Assembly (NCBI RefSeq): GCF_023555385.1
Contig: NZ_JAJSED010000001.1
Location: 1,513,501 to 1,577,500, forward strand
Length of the DNA: 64,000 nucleotides
Origin: Guyparkeria hydrothermalis
GTDB taxonomy: Bacteria; Pseudomonadota; Gammaproteobacteria; Halothiobacillales; Halothiobacillaceae
Direction of reading: 5' to 3'
This document shows positions 25,596-35,650 of this stretch, in pieces. The notes beneath the pieces are model-generated. The model was given only the letters and a program-made list of their open reading frames with translations, had not been told where the DNA came from and ran no database searches. The first letter of the stretch is position 1, and each line of letters opens with the position of its first letter. Both the position numbers and the translations under genes were made by a program.

Positions 25596-26536
25596 CAGTA
25601 GTGCTTCTCGAGATCCATGCCCTGATAGAGATGCGCGACCTGGTCGGCGTAGCCGTTGAACATCTGGGTATCCCGACGCCCCCACTCGCCGATGCGCCGC
25701 TCGGTGGCCTGGGACCAGCGCGGGTGGTCGACATTCGGATTCACGTTGGCGTAAAAGCCGTATTCGCGCGGCAGGGCCGCCATCCAGGTCGAGGTGGGCA
25801 TCTCGCGCACCAGGCTGATGCGCACCAGCGACTTGCCGCCCTTGAAGCCGTACTTCCACGGCACGACCAGCCGGACCGGGGCCCCGTTCTGCGGCGCCAA
25901 TGGCTTGCCGTAGATGCCCGTGGCCAGGAGCGTGAGCGGATGCTGCGCCTCGTCGAGACGCAGCCCTTCGACGTAGGGCCACTCAAGTACCGCGCGCTTC
26001 TGCCCGGGCAACGGGTTCTCGGGGCGATAGACGGTCTCAAAACGCACGAAGCGCGCCGCCGAAGTCGGCTCGACCCGGTCGAGTAGCGCCTTGAGCGGCA
26101 CCCCGTCCCAGGGAATCACCATCGACCAGCCCTCGACACAACGCATGCGATAGATGCGTTCCTCCGGCGCCTGCAGCGCGGTCAGATCGTCGATGGAAAA
26201 GCGTCCGGGTTTGGCGACTTCGCCATCGACCTCGAACTCCCACGGCGAGAGCCGATCGATCAGCGCGGCGAGCGCATCGGCATTACGGGCCGGATCGGTC
26301 TTGCCGGTACCAAGCTCGTAGTAGTTGTTGTAGCCGGTGATGGCATCGAACTCGGTCAGTTGCTCCGACAGCGGCTTGCCCTCGTCGGCACGGCCGCACC
26401 CCGGCAGGGCAAGCGCCGCGCCGGCACCGACCACCGAGCGCAGGAACGTCCGCCGGGCATTGCGGTCCATTGCCAAGCGAGGCTCGGTAACCTCCCATTC
26501 GCGCGGCTCGTGTCGGGGGCGAATACGGTGTCGCAT
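25595..26536 (-). CDS. msrP: MsrP molybdopterin methionine sulfoxide reductase
   Basis: Periplasmic catalytic subunit that repairs oxidised methionine in envelope proteins. It has 313 residues from the ATG at 26536. A twin-arginine signal ([10 protein letters not shown], followed by a hydrophobic stretch ending near GCG) directs folded export. The molybdenum-ligand cysteine lies in MRCVEGWSM (Cys133), and [16 protein letters not shown] is a family signature. It is coupled to msrQ and divergent from amgK with a 169-bp gap. Confidence 0.94.
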   Translation of the reverse strand: MRHRIRPRHEPREWEVTEPRLAMDRNARRTFLRSVVGAGAALALPGCGRADEGKPLSEQLTEFDAITGYNNYYELGTGKTDPARNADALAALIDRLSPWEFEVDGEVAKPGRFSIDDLTALQAPEERIYRMRCVEGWSMVIPWDGVPLKALLDRVEPTSAARFVRFETVYRPENPLPGQKRAVLEWPYVEGLRLDEAQHPLTLLATGIYGKPLAPQNGAPVRLVVPWKYGFKGGKSLVRISLVREMPTSTWMAALPREYGFYANVNPNVDHPRWSQATERRIGEWGRRDTQMFNGYADQVAHLYQGMDLEKHY

Positions 26537-26705
26537 GGCGGGCCTCTGAAGTGATACATGCCGATGGGGCGATCGCGCGGGTAGAATCCCGAGCGTCACC
26601 CGTTTTAGTAAGACCCGAGTATCGACGCAAAGGTTGCGCTCTGCAGGACGCGCGACCCGACCACTCCGTCACGATCCATTCATGCCTACCAGAGACTGCC
26701 ACCCG

Positions 26706-27719
26706 ATGTCCGATACCGTCGCCGACCACCGACGCGACTTGGCCCGCGCCTTCCTCGACCGGCATGCGCCCGGTTACGGCAGCCTGCAGGCCGCCTCCAG
26801 CGATGCCAGCAACCGGCGCTACTGGCGTGCGGAATATCCGGACGGGAGCACCCGCATCGTCATGGACTCCCCGCCGGAGAAGGAACCGGTCGAGCCGTTT
26901 CTCGATGTGCACGGCCGACTGGAGGCAGCCGACCTGCCCGTGCCGCAGGTGCACGCCCGCGACCTCGAGCACGGTCTTCTGCTGCTCGACGACCTCGGCA
27001 GCGACACCCTGTTCGCCTGGCAGGCACAGGCCGAGCCGGCCGAACGGGCGGCCGCACTCGCGGACTGCCGCGCCCAGCTGGTCTCGGTCGCCCGCGTCGA
27101 GACAAGCGGCCTGCCCGCCTTCGATACCGCCCGGCTGACCACCGAGATGCAACTGTTCGACGAGTGGTATCGGGCCGGCCACCTGGCCGCGGACTGGTCA
27201 CCCGAGCAACAGGCCACCTGGCAACGTCTGCGCGACCAAATCGCCGAGCGGCTGGCCGCCATGCCGCCGGTATTCGTCCACCGCGACTATCACAGCCGCA
27301 ACCTGATGCGCTGGAGCAACGAGTGGGCGATCATCGATTTCCAGGATGCCGTCACCGGCCCGCTGCCCTACGACCTGGTCTCGCTGCTGCGCGACAGCTA
27401 CATCGACTGGCCGAGCGACTGGGTCGAGCGCGAGATCGACGATTTTCACGAACAGGCACGAGAGGCCGGGCTGACCGAGGCAAGCCGCGAGGCATTCGTC
27501 GAGGACTTCGCCTGGGTGGCCGTACAGCGCCACCTGAAGGTACTGGGCATCTTCGCCCGCCTGAGCCGTCGCGACGGCAAACACGGCTATCTCGACGACC
27601 TACCGCTGACCTGGCGCCACCTGCAGTGGGCGCTCGTCCGGGCACCGGAGCTCGCCCCGCTGCGCGAGCTGATTGCCGACCTGGAGCCGGAGAACGCCCC
27701 GGAGAATGCACGTGACTGA
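26706..27719 (+). CDS. amgK: Anomeric MurNAc/GlcNAc kinase AmgK-type phosphotransferase
   Basis: Kinase of the aminoglycoside-phosphotransferase fold that phosphorylates recycled N-acetylmuramate at the anomeric position, bypassing de novo UDP-MurNAc synthesis. It has 337 residues from ATG 26706. The catalytic loop VHRDYHSRNLM (about 191-201) and Mg2+-binding IDFQDA (about 210-215) are intact. Family assignment rests on these motifs and on the following murU, the gene pair known from Pseudomonas. An in-frame ATG at 26682 is an alternative start; neither has a strong ribosome site. Confidence 0.88.
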   Translation: MSDTVADHRRDLARAFLDRHAPGYGSLQAASSDASNRRYWRAEYPDGSTRIVMDSPPEKEPVEPFLDVHGRLEAADLPVPQVHARDLEHGLLLLDDLGSDTLFAWQAQAEPAERAAALADCRAQLVSVARVETSGLPAFDTARLTTEMQLFDEWYRAGHLAADWSPEQQATWQRLRDQIAERLAAMPPVFVHRDYHSRNLMRWSNEWAIIDFQDAVTGPLPYDLVSLLRDSYIDWPSDWVEREIDDFHEQAREAGLTEASREAFVEDFAWVAVQRHLKVLGIFARLSRRDGKHGYLDDLPLTWRHLQWALVRAPELAPLRELIADLEPENAPENARD

Positions 27720-28416
27720 CACGACCGCGATGACCACTGCCATGATCTTGGCCGCCGGCCGCGGCGAACGGCTGCGCCCGCTGACCGACCACACGCCCAA
27801 GCCGCTGATCGAGGTCGGGGGCAAGCCGTTGATCGAGCATCACCTTGAACGCCTGGCCGCGGCCGGCATCACGCGGGTGGTGATCAACCTCGCCCATCTT
27901 GGCGAGCAGATCCGCCAGCACCTCGGCGCAGGCGAACGCTGGGGGCTGACGATCGAGTACTCGGAGGAAGGAAGCTGTGCCGAGGAGGCGCTCGAGACGG
28001 CCGGCGGCATCCGTCAGGCGCTCGACCGGCTGGGTTCGCGGTTCTTGCTGATCAACGGCGACGTACTCTCGGACATCGACTACGCGGCCTTAGCCGGGCG
28101 CGACCTGCCGATCGGCTGCCGCTTCCACCTGGTGCTGGTGGACAACCCGGCCCACAACCCGTCGGGCGACTTCGCCCTCGATGACGACCGGCTGATCGAG
28201 GCTAGCAACGAGGCGCTGACCTATGCCGGCATCGGCCTGTTCAACACGGCCCTGTTCACCGACCTGCCGCCGGGACGGCGAGCACTGGGCCCGGTGCTGC
28301 GCGAGGCGATCGCGCTGGGACAGGGCTGCGCCCACCATCACCGCGGCGAGTGGCTCGACGTGGGCACGCCCGATCGGCTGGCCGAGGCTGACCGCCGTCT
28401 CAACGCCAAGCCATAA
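27712..28416 (+). CDS. murU: MurNAc-1-phosphate uridylyltransferase MurU
   Basis: Nucleotidyltransferase that makes UDP-MurNAc from MurNAc-1-phosphate in the recycling bypass. It has 234 residues. Sugar-nucleotide motif MILAAGRGERLRPLT, TPKPLIEVGGKPLI and INGDVLSDIDY are intact. I prefer the GTG at 27712 because GGAGA lies 6 nt upstream; the ATG at 27706 abuts that sequence and the ATG at 27730 has no ribosome site. It overlaps the amgK stop by eight bases. Confidence 0.9.
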   Translation: MTDTTAMTTAMILAAGRGERLRPLTDHTPKPLIEVGGKPLIEHHLERLAAAGITRVVINLAHLGEQIRQHLGAGERWGLTIEYSEEGSCAEEALETAGGIRQALDRLGSRFLLINGDVLSDIDYAALAGRDLPIGCRFHLVLVDNPAHNPSGDFALDDDRLIEASNEALTYAGIGLFNTALFTDLPPGRRALGPVLREAIALGQGCAHHHRGEWLDVGTPDRLAEADRRLNAKP

Positions 28417-28437
28417 CCACCGACCGGTAGCGACCGA

Positions 28438-29721
28438 TCAATAGAAGGCGAGGTCGCGCAGGAACAGCGCAATCTGCGGGAAGGAGATCAGCAGCACCGT
28501 CATCGTGATCAGCATGATGATGAACGGCGGCGTGCCCTTGACGATGTCCATGTACGGTCGTCGGAACACCGCCATCGCGGTGAAGATGTCGTAGCCGAAC
28601 GGCGGCGTCGCCGAACCGATCGCCGACTGCAGCACCACCAGCGTGCCCACCAGCACCGGATCGACGCCCGAGGCCTGGATCGCCGGCATGAAGATCGGCG
28701 TCAGCACGAAGATCGCCACGATCGGGTCGACGAACATGCAGGCGACGAAGTAGGACACCGCGATCAGTATCAGCAGGTAGGTCGGGTTGGCGGAGACCTG
28801 GTCGAGGATCGGGCCGAGCACCTCGGAGGGGATCTGCGCCAGCGAGATCACCCAGGAGAAGGCCTGACCGGCACCGACGAGAATGAACACCACCGCGGTG
28901 ATCAAACCGGTCGACAGGGCGATGCCCGGCAGATCGGAGAGCTTGATCGAGCGATAGATCACCATCTCCAGGATCAGGGCGTAGAACACCGACATGGCCG
29001 CCGCCTCGGTCGGGCTGAACAGCCCCGAGTAGATCCCGCCGAGCACCACCACCGGGAAGCCCATCGGCAGGATCGCGCCCTTGAAGGCACGCAGGCGCCC
29101 CATCCAGCCGACCCGCTCGGCCGGCTGGATGCCCAGCCGCCGGGCGACGAACCAGCTGTAGAGCGAAAACATCAGCATGATCACCACGCCCGGGCCGATG
29201 CCGGCGATGAACAGCTCGCCCACCGAGACGTTCGCCGCCACGCCGTAGATGATCGCCGCGATCGACGGCGGGATCAGCAGGGCGATGTCCGAGGAGTTGA
29301 CCAGCAATGCCAGCGTGAAGCTGTCCTTGTAGCCGGCCTTGAGCATCTTCGGCCGCAGCGCACTGCCGATCGCGACCACGGTGGCCTGGGTCGAGCCGGA
29401 CACCGCGCCGAACAGGGTGCAGGTCACCGCGGTGGTGATGGGCAGGCCGCCGCGGCGGTGGCCGATGAACGCGCGTACGAGGTCGAGCAGGCGATCGGCC
29501 GTGTGCCCCTTGGTCATGATGTCCGCGGCGAGGATGAACATCGGCACGGCCACGAGGACCGACGGGCGCACCCCGCCGATCATCTGCTGGACGATCTGGG
29601 TCGGGTCGACGCCCGGGAAGGAGGCGAGCAGCAGCGCCAGCGCCCCGACGATCAGCGGCACCATCATGGGGAAGCCCAGCAGGAGCAGCAGGAACATCAG
29701 GACGAACATCACGGTAAGCAT
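28438..29721 (-). CDS. dctM: TRAP transporter large permease DctM
   Basis: Twelve-helix membrane subunit of a tripartite ATP-independent periplasmic transporter. It has 427 residues with the DctM features FGAVSGSTQATVVAIGSAL, LLVNSSDIALLIPPSIA and QSAIGSATPPFGYDIF. The ATG overlaps the dctQ stop (TGATG). It is convergent with murU. The substrate is probably an organic acid, but this cannot be settled from the permease alone. Confidence 0.93.
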   Translation of the reverse strand: MLTVMFVLMFLLLLLGFPMMVPLIVGALALLLASFPGVDPTQIVQQMIGGVRPSVLVAVPMFILAADIMTKGHTADRLLDLVRAFIGHRRGGLPITTAVTCTLFGAVSGSTQATVVAIGSALRPKMLKAGYKDSFTLALLVNSSDIALLIPPSIAAIIYGVAANVSVGELFIAGIGPGVVIMLMFSLYSWFVARRLGIQPAERVGWMGRLRAFKGAILPMGFPVVVLGGIYSGLFSPTEAAAMSVFYALILEMVIYRSIKLSDLPGIALSTGLITAVVFILVGAGQAFSWVISLAQIPSEVLGPILDQVSANPTYLLILIAVSYFVACMFVDPIVAIFVLTPIFMPAIQASGVDPVLVGTLVVLQSAIGSATPPFGYDIFTAMAVFRRPYMDIVKGTPPFIIMLITMTVLLISFPQIALFLRDLAFY

Positions 29722-30365
29722 CAGCGGGCCTCCTTGTCCGACTTGCCGGCCGAAGCGGTGTCGTCATCCTCGAGGAGCTTGCCCTCCTCTTCGGCGTACA
29801 GGTCCGCGTCCTCGTAGGTCTCCTTCTCGAGGAACGAACGGTAGAGTTCCTTCGAGACGAGATTGCGCACCGTGGTCAGGGTGTACTGCAGACCGGCCAT
29901 GAACAGGCCGACCGGCACCAGCACGTACAGCGTCCAGATGGGTATCCCCAGCGACGGCGTTGCCTGGCCGATGGAGCGCACCTGCGCCTCGTAGAGCACG
30001 GCGTAGTAGGCGAGATAGAACATCACGACCGCCGAGCCGGTAGTGATCAGGATATTGAGCCCCTTGCGCCAGCGACCCTTGAGCTGGTCGTAGATGGCCG
30101 ACATGCGGATGTTGCGCCCGTGCCGGGCGGCCTTGGCCACGCCGACGAAGGTGATCATCACCAGCAGTGCCTGGTTGATCTCGCCGGCGAAGGGCAACCC
30201 CTGCTTGAGCAGGTTGTCGCCGAGGACGTTGGCGATATTGAGGGCGGCCATCAGGAGGATGGCCCCGGAGAGAACGATGTTCTCGATCCAGCCGATCAGC
30301 CAGTCGAGGCGGATCAGCATCCGTCCCGGCAACGACCGGGACAGCTTTCCCTGCGCTTGCGGCAT
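29721..30365 (-). CDS. dctQ: TRAP transporter small permease DctQ
   Basis: Four-helix subunit linking the binding protein and DctM. It has 214 residues from the ATG at 30365 (MPQAQGKLSRSLP) with a GGGAG ribosome site. Helices lie near 26-45, 58-75, 97-117 and 136-155. FAGEINQALLVMITFVGVAKAARHGRNIRM is the typical DctQ central region. The acidic C-terminal tail of about 35 residues (EDADLYAEEEGK) is longer than usual. Confidence 0.9.
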   Translation of the reverse strand: MPQAQGKLSRSLPGRMLIRLDWLIGWIENIVLSGAILLMAALNIANVLGDNLLKQGLPFAGEINQALLVMITFVGVAKAARHGRNIRMSAIYDQLKGRWRKGLNILITTGSAVVMFYLAYYAVLYEAQVRSIGQATPSLGIPIWTLYVLVPVGLFMAGLQYTLTTVRNLVSKELYRSFLEKETYEDADLYAEEEGKLLEDDDTASAGKSDKEAR

Positions 30366-30652
30366 TGATTTCTCCCGACCGGACCGACCCTGAGCGGCGG
30401 GTCCGGCTGACGTTCTTGTTCTTGCCTTCCAGACGGTCGACGGGGTGACGCAACGGGCATCCCGCCGGCCGGTTGTCGATCGCCACGAATGGGTCGCATC
30501 GCTCGGACTGTCACTGCAGTGTAGTCGGGCCACGATCCGGGTGTCCAACGGCGTCCGGCCGCCTCGACATGCTAAGGTCAGGGAGATCGCGGCGCTCGCC
30601 CCGCCCGGGGTGAGCGCCAAACGAACGATAAGCAAGAAACAGGGAGAGACCG

Positions 30653-31723
30653 ATGGAAAGCAAGCGATTCCTTCACAAGGGCGCCCTCTGGATGGGTGCC
30701 GTGGCGATGGCCGCGGGCCTGACCCTGACCGGCTGCGGCCAGAATGGCGACGACGAGCAGGCCAAGTCGGGTGAGAGCGAGCAGGTCTGGCGTTTCGCCC
30801 TTGAGGAAACCAAGGGCGGCGTGCAGTGGAAATACGCCGAGAAGTTCAAGGAACTGATCGAGAGCGAGCACGAGAACGTCGACGTCAAGATCTACCCCTA
30901 CGGCACGCTGGGCAGCTCGCAGGACATCACCCAGCAGATCCAGAACAACACCATGCAGTTCGCCTTCGCCTCGGCGGGTCACGTCGGCTCGACCATCCCG
31001 GAGGCCCAGGTCTTCACGCTGCACTTCCTGTTCTCGCAGGACGACTCGGTCAACGAGGAAATTTTCGCCAGCAACCCGGTGGTCTACGAAGAGCTGGGCG
31101 CGGCCTACAACGAGAAGGGTCTCGAACTGCTGTCGATCATTCCCGAAGGCTGGATGGTCTGGAGTGCCAACAAGGCGATCACCCAGCCGTCCGACTTCGA
31201 GGGCGTGAAGATTCGCGTCAAGCCGTCCGACCTGCTGCTGGCCACCTACGAGGGCTACGGTGCCAACCCGAAGCCGATGGCCTACTCGGAAATCTACGGC
31301 GGCCTGCAGCGCGGCCAGATCGACGCGCAGACGCAGCCGATGTTCGCCATCCGCGACATGAGCTTCTACGAGGTGCAGGACTACCTGATCGAGGCGCGTA
31401 ACGCCCAGTTCGTCTCCACGGTCATCACCAGCCCGGGCTTCCTCGAGGGTCTGCCGGAAGACATGCGGGCCAGCGTCAAGGACGCTATCAAGGAGCTGGA
31501 CCCGTACATCTGGGACGTGCAGAAGGAGCTCAACGCCAACGCGACCGAGGAGATCAAGTCGAAGAGCGACATCGAGTTCATCGAGCTGACCGCTGATCAG
31601 GTCGAGGCATTCCGCGCCAGCGTCGAGCCGGTATTCGACCAGTACGTCGAGATGGCCGGTCCGCGCGGCGAGAAAATCCTCAACGCGATCCAGGAAGCGG
31701 TGGCCGAGGGCGGCAGCGAGTAA
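30653..31723 (+). CDS. dctP: TRAP transporter solute-binding lipoprotein DctP
   Basis: Extracytoplasmic receptor of the TRAP system, 356 residues. A lipobox LTLTGC places the mature N-terminus at Cys28, so it is probably a lipoprotein rather than the usual free periplasmic protein. DctP motifs include GTLGSSQDITQQIQNNTMQF and KIRVKPSDLLLATYEGYGANPKP, which contains the conserved substrate-carboxylate arginine (IRVKPS). It is transcribed divergently from dctQM across a 287-bp gap and ends in a strong terminator. Confidence 0.93.
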   Translation: MESKRFLHKGALWMGAVAMAAGLTLTGCGQNGDDEQAKSGESEQVWRFALEETKGGVQWKYAEKFKELIESEHENVDVKIYPYGTLGSSQDITQQIQNNTMQFAFASAGHVGSTIPEAQVFTLHFLFSQDDSVNEEIFASNPVVYEELGAAYNEKGLELLSIIPEGWMVWSANKAITQPSDFEGVKIRVKPSDLLLATYEGYGANPKPMAYSEIYGGLQRGQIDAQTQPMFAIRDMSFYEVQDYLIEARNAQFVSTVITSPGFLEGLPEDMRASVKDAIKELDPYIWDVQKELNANATEEIKSKSDIEFIELTADQVEAFRASVEPVFDQYVEMAGPRGEKILNAIQEAVAEGGSE

Positions 31724-31749
31724 GGCAGTCTCGCCCCGCCCGCATCGAC

Positions 31750-31777
31750 AAGGCGCGCCCCTCGGCGCGCCTTTTTT
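31750..31777 (+). terminator. Intrinsic terminator after dctP
   Basis: A perfect 10-bp stem AAGGCGCGCC/GGCGCGCCTT with a CCTC loop, followed directly by a T-run, 27 bp after the dctP stop. Confidence 0.93.
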
Positions 31778-31903
31778 GTGCCCGCGGTTTTCCTACCGCG
31801 GCGGGGGCGACAACCCACTGACAAATATCGAGATTCCGGGCTACGATTGACTTGGAACAATCGCCGAACACCGGACTACCCGCACATCAAGAGGATCGAA
31901 TCG

Positions 31904-33052
31904 ATGGCCGGAGATGAGCAAGGTCAGGGACGCTGGCTGGCAATAAACGCGGGCTCGTCCTCGCTCAAGGTCGCGGTCTTCGATGCCGCCGGCAATCGGC
32001 GCTATAGCTGCGCGGCAGAGGAGCTCGCCGACGCGGAGGCCCCATTGGGGACCGCACATGCCCGCGCCCTCGACGAGCTGATCACCGCGCTGCCGTCGGC
32101 AGATTCCGGCCCCTTTCACGCCATCACGCACCGCGTGGTCCATGGCGGCGAGCGCTTCCACGCCCCCACCCGCATCGACGACTCGGTCCTCGACGCCCTG
32201 CACGAGATCGAACCGCTCGCCCCGCTGCACAACCCCATCGCCACGGCCTGCATCGAGCTGGCCCGCGAACGCTTCCCCGACACGCCGCACTACGCCCTGT
32301 TCGACACGGCGTTCCATCACGACCTCCCTCCCGAGGCACGCCACTACGCCCTGCCCGACTGGTGCCGGGAAAAACTGGGCATCCGCCGCTACGGTTTCCA
32401 TGGTCTATCCGTGGCCAACGCCCTGCGACAGTTGGCCGAGGCCATCGACCACCCGCCACAACGGCTCAACCTGATCGTGATGCACCTGGGCAACGGTGCG
32501 AGTGTCACGGCGATCCGCGGCGGGCACAGCATGGCCACATCCATGGGAATGACGCCACTCGAAGGCCTGGTCATGGGCACCCGTGCCGGCGACCTCGACC
32601 CGGCCATCCCCGGCGTGCTCGAACGACGCGGCGGACTCTCCAGCGACGAGGTCGACCACTTGCTCAACCACCAGTCAGGCCTGCTCGGGCTCTGCGGCAC
32701 GCGTGACCTGCGCGAGATCCATGCAGCGATCGACACGGGCAGCGAGGCGGCCAGCACGGCCCTGGCCATGTACATCCACCGCATCCGCCACTACCTGGGC
32801 GGCTACCTGGTCAATCTGGGCCGTCTCGATGCACTGGTTTTCACCGGTGGCGTCGGCGAACACGATCCGGTCGTGCGCGAGTCGGTCTGCGAGGGGCTGG
32901 GCGTGATGGGGCTCGCGCTCGACACCAATGCCAACCGCCGTCACGACAGCGGTCCTCGAGCCCTACACCAGCCGCACAGCCCGGCCGGCATATGGGTGGT
33001 TCCGGCCGACGAGGAACGGGAAATGGTCCGGCAGGTCCAGACGATCGCCTGA
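31904..33052 (+). CDS. ackA: Acetate kinase
   Basis: Interconverts acetyl phosphate plus ADP and acetate plus ATP. It has 382 residues from the ATG at 31904 with AGAGGA upstream. ASKHA motifs include the N-terminal [15 protein letters not shown], the catalytic-arginine segment [23 protein letters not shown] and [15 protein letters not shown]. It sits 79 bp before the phosphoketolase gene, which supplies its acetyl-phosphate substrate, so the pair forms a short pathway. Confidence 0.95.
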   Translation: MAGDEQGQGRWLAINAGSSSLKVAVFDAAGNRRYSCAAEELADAEAPLGTAHARALDELITALPSADSGPFHAITHRVVHGGERFHAPTRIDDSVLDALHEIEPLAPLHNPIATACIELARERFPDTPHYALFDTAFHHDLPPEARHYALPDWCREKLGIRRYGFHGLSVANALRQLAEAIDHPPQRLNLIVMHLGNGASVTAIRGGHSMATSMGMTPLEGLVMGTRAGDLDPAIPGVLERRGGLSSDEVDHLLNHQSGLLGLCGTRDLREIHAAIDTGSEAASTALAMYIHRIRHYLGGYLVNLGRLDALVFTGGVGEHDPVVRESVCEGLGVMGLALDTNANRRHDSGPRALHQPHSPAGIWVVPADEEREMVRQVQTIA

Positions 33053-33131
33053 CACCGAGCCGACACATCCGGCTGCTTTCATTCCCGGGCACACAGCGGC
33101 ATCGCACCCCCGAGCCACGGAGACACACGCC

Positions 33132-35495
33132 ATGCAGCAAAGCGACATCAAGGTCATCGACGGTTTCTGGCGGGCGGCCAACTACCTGTCCGTCGGGCAG
33201 ATCTACCTGCTCGACAACCCCCTGCTGCGCGAACCGCTGACCCCCGAACACATAAAGCCACGGCTGCTGGGCCACTGGGGCACCACACCGGGGCTCAACT
33301 TCATCTACGCGCACATGAACCACCAGATCGTGGCGCGCGATCTCGACGCCATCTACCTGACCGGCCCCGGCCACGGCGGCCCGGGCCTGGTGGCGAGCGC
33401 CTGGCTGGACGGCACCTATTCGGAAACCTACCCGCGCATCAGCCGCGACGAGCCCGGCATGTGCCGGCTATTCCGCCAGTTCTCATTCCCCGGCGGCATT
33501 CCCTCGCACGTCGCCCCGGAAACACCGGGGTCGATCCACGAAGGCGGCGAATTGGGCTACGTGCTTTCGCATGCCTTCGGCGCAGCGTTCGACAACCCGG
33601 ATATCGTGGTCTGCGCGGTGGTCGGTGACGGCGAGGCGGAGACTGGCCCGCTGGCCACCTCCTGGCACTCGAACAAGTTCCTCGATCCGGCGCGCGACGG
33701 CGCAGTCCTGCCGATTCTCCACTTGAACGGCTACAAGATCGCCAACCCCACCGTGCTCGCCCGCATCCCGGAAGAGGAGCTCGAGTCGCTACTGCGCGGC
33801 TACGGCTATCGCCCCTATTTCGTCAGCGGCGACAACCCGGACCAGATGCACGCACTGATGCTCGACACCCTCGGCGAGGTGCTCGACCAGATCGACACCA
33901 TTCAGCGCCGGGCGCGAGACGAGGGCGACACGACACGGCCCCGCTGGCCCATGATCGTGCTGCGCACGCCCAAGGGCTGGACCGGTCCCGACGAAGTCGA
34001 AGGCAAGCCGGTCGAGGGCACCTGGCGCTCCCACCAGGTGCCGGTCAGCGACGTGCGGAGCGACCAAGGCCACCGCGAGCTCCTCGAGGACTGGATGAAA
34101 AGCTATCGTCCCGACGAGCTGTTCGACGAGCACGGCCACCCGCGGGACTGGTTGACGGCACGCACACCGACAGGCAACCGGCGGATGTCCGCCAACCCGC
34201 ATACCAACGGCGGGCTGTTGTGCCGCCCGCTCGACCTGCCCGACTTCCGCGACTACGCCATCCCGGTCGAGGCGCCGGGCCAGACCCGCGCCTCGTCGAC
34301 CCGTGCGATGGGGAGCTTCCTGCGTGACGTCATCGAGCGCAACCGCGAGCAGCGCAACTTCCGCCTGTTCGGCCCGGACGAGACCGCCTCGAACCGCCTC
34401 GACGACGTCTTTTCCGTCACCGACCGCGCCTGGGATGCCGAGACCCTCCCCACCGACGAGCACCTCGGACGTGACGGGCGGGTGATGGAAATCCTCTCAG
34501 AGCACACCTGCCAGGGCTGGCTGGAGGGCTACCTCCTGACCGGCCGGCATGGCCTGTTCGCCTGCTACGAGGCGTTCATCCACATCATCGACTCGATGTT
34601 CAACCAGCACGCCAAGTGGCTGAAGACCAGCCGCGAGATCCCCTGGCGCGCGCCCATTCCGTCGCTTAACTATCTCTTGACTAGCCATGTCTGGCGCCAG
34701 GACCACAACGGCTTCTCGCATCAGGACCCGGGCTTCATCGACCACGTGGTCAACAAAAAGGCGAGCGTGATCCGCGTCTATCTGCCACCGGACGGCAACT
34801 GCCTGCTGTCGGTCACCGACCACTGCCTGCGCAGTCGCGACTACGTCAACGTGATCGTCGCCGGCAAGCACCCCGAGGCGCAGTACCTCGACATGTACGC
34901 GGCCATCAAGCACTGCACCGCCGGCGTCTCGATCTGGGAGTGGGCCAGCAACGACGACGGCGTCGAGCCGGACGTGGTGATGGCCTGCGCCGGCGACGTG
35001 CCCACCGAGGAGACCCTCGCGGCGGTCGACCTGTTGCGCCGCCACCTGCCCGAGCTGCGGGTTCGGGTGGTCAACGTGGTCGACCTGATGAAGCTGCAGC
35101 CCGACAGCGAGCACCCGCACGGACTGTCGGACCGCGCCTTCGACTCGATCTTCACCCTCGACCGGCCGGTGGTGTTCGCCTACCACGGCTACCCGTGGCT
35201 GATCCATCGGCTGACCTATCGGCGCACCAATCACCACAACCTGCACGTGCGCGGCTACAAGGAGGAGGGCACGACCACCACGCCGTTCGACATGGCGGTG
35301 AAGAACGAGATCGATCGTTTCCATCTCGTCATCGACGTGATCGAACGCGTTCCCGGCCTCAAGGTCCGCGGCGCGCACTTGCGCCAGAAGCTCGAGCAGC
35401 GCCTGATCGATCACGAGCACTACATCCGCGAACACGGGGAAGACATGCCGGAAATCCGCGACTGGTGCTGGCCAGGGCCTTCACCTAGCGGCTGA
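33132..35495 (+). CDS. xfp: Xylulose-5-phosphate/fructose-6-phosphate phosphoketolase
   Basis: Thiamine-diphosphate enzyme that cleaves xylulose-5-P or fructose-6-P to acetyl phosphate plus glyceraldehyde-3-P or erythrose-4-P. It has 787 residues, the family's usual length, from the ATG at 33132 (GGAG upstream). [30 protein letters not shown] and the thiamine-diphosphate Mg2+ motif [20 protein letters not shown] are intact, as is [19 protein letters not shown] in the pyrimidine domain. It follows ackA, giving an ATP-yielding route from sugar phosphates to acetate. It has no obvious terminator before the next operon. Confidence 0.96.
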   Translation: MQQSDIKVIDGFWRAANYLSVGQIYLLDNPLLREPLTPEHIKPRLLGHWGTTPGLNFIYAHMNHQIVARDLDAIYLTGPGHGGPGLVASAWLDGTYSETYPRISRDEPGMCRLFRQFSFPGGIPSHVAPETPGSIHEGGELGYVLSHAFGAAFDNPDIVVCAVVGDGEAETGPLATSWHSNKFLDPARDGAVLPILHLNGYKIANPTVLARIPEEELESLLRGYGYRPYFVSGDNPDQMHALMLDTLGEVLDQIDTIQRRARDEGDTTRPRWPMIVLRTPKGWTGPDEVEGKPVEGTWRSHQVPVSDVRSDQGHRELLEDWMKSYRPDELFDEHGHPRDWLTARTPTGNRRMSANPHTNGGLLCRPLDLPDFRDYAIPVEAPGQTRASSTRAMGSFLRDVIERNREQRNFRLFGPDETASNRLDDVFSVTDRAWDAETLPTDEHLGRDGRVMEILSEHTCQGWLEGYLLTGRHGLFACYEAFIHIIDSMFNQHAKWLKTSREIPWRAPIPSLNYLLTSHVWRQDHNGFSHQDPGFIDHVVNKKASVIRVYLPPDGNCLLSVTDHCLRSRDYVNVIVAGKHPEAQYLDMYAAIKHCTAGVSIWEWASNDDGVEPDVVMACAGDVPTEETLAAVDLLRRHLPELRVRVVNVVDLMKLQPDSEHPHGLSDRAFDSIFTLDRPVVFAYHGYPWLIHRLTYRRTNHHNLHVRGYKEEGTTTTPFDMAVKNEIDRFHLVIDVIERVPGLKVRGAHLRQKLEQRLIDHEHYIREHGEDMPEIRDWCWPGPSPSG

Positions 35496-35650
35496 CGTCA
35501 AAGCACGCTCCGGATTTAAATAGGGTTTTCCGCATATTTTCCGGTAAAGTGGCCTTAGAGAGCCTATGCCCGACTACTGCCCCGAGTGCCGCTTAACAGC
35601 GTGAACACTGCTGTGCTGCCTTGCTCGTCCACCGGATCCGAACACTTTCG

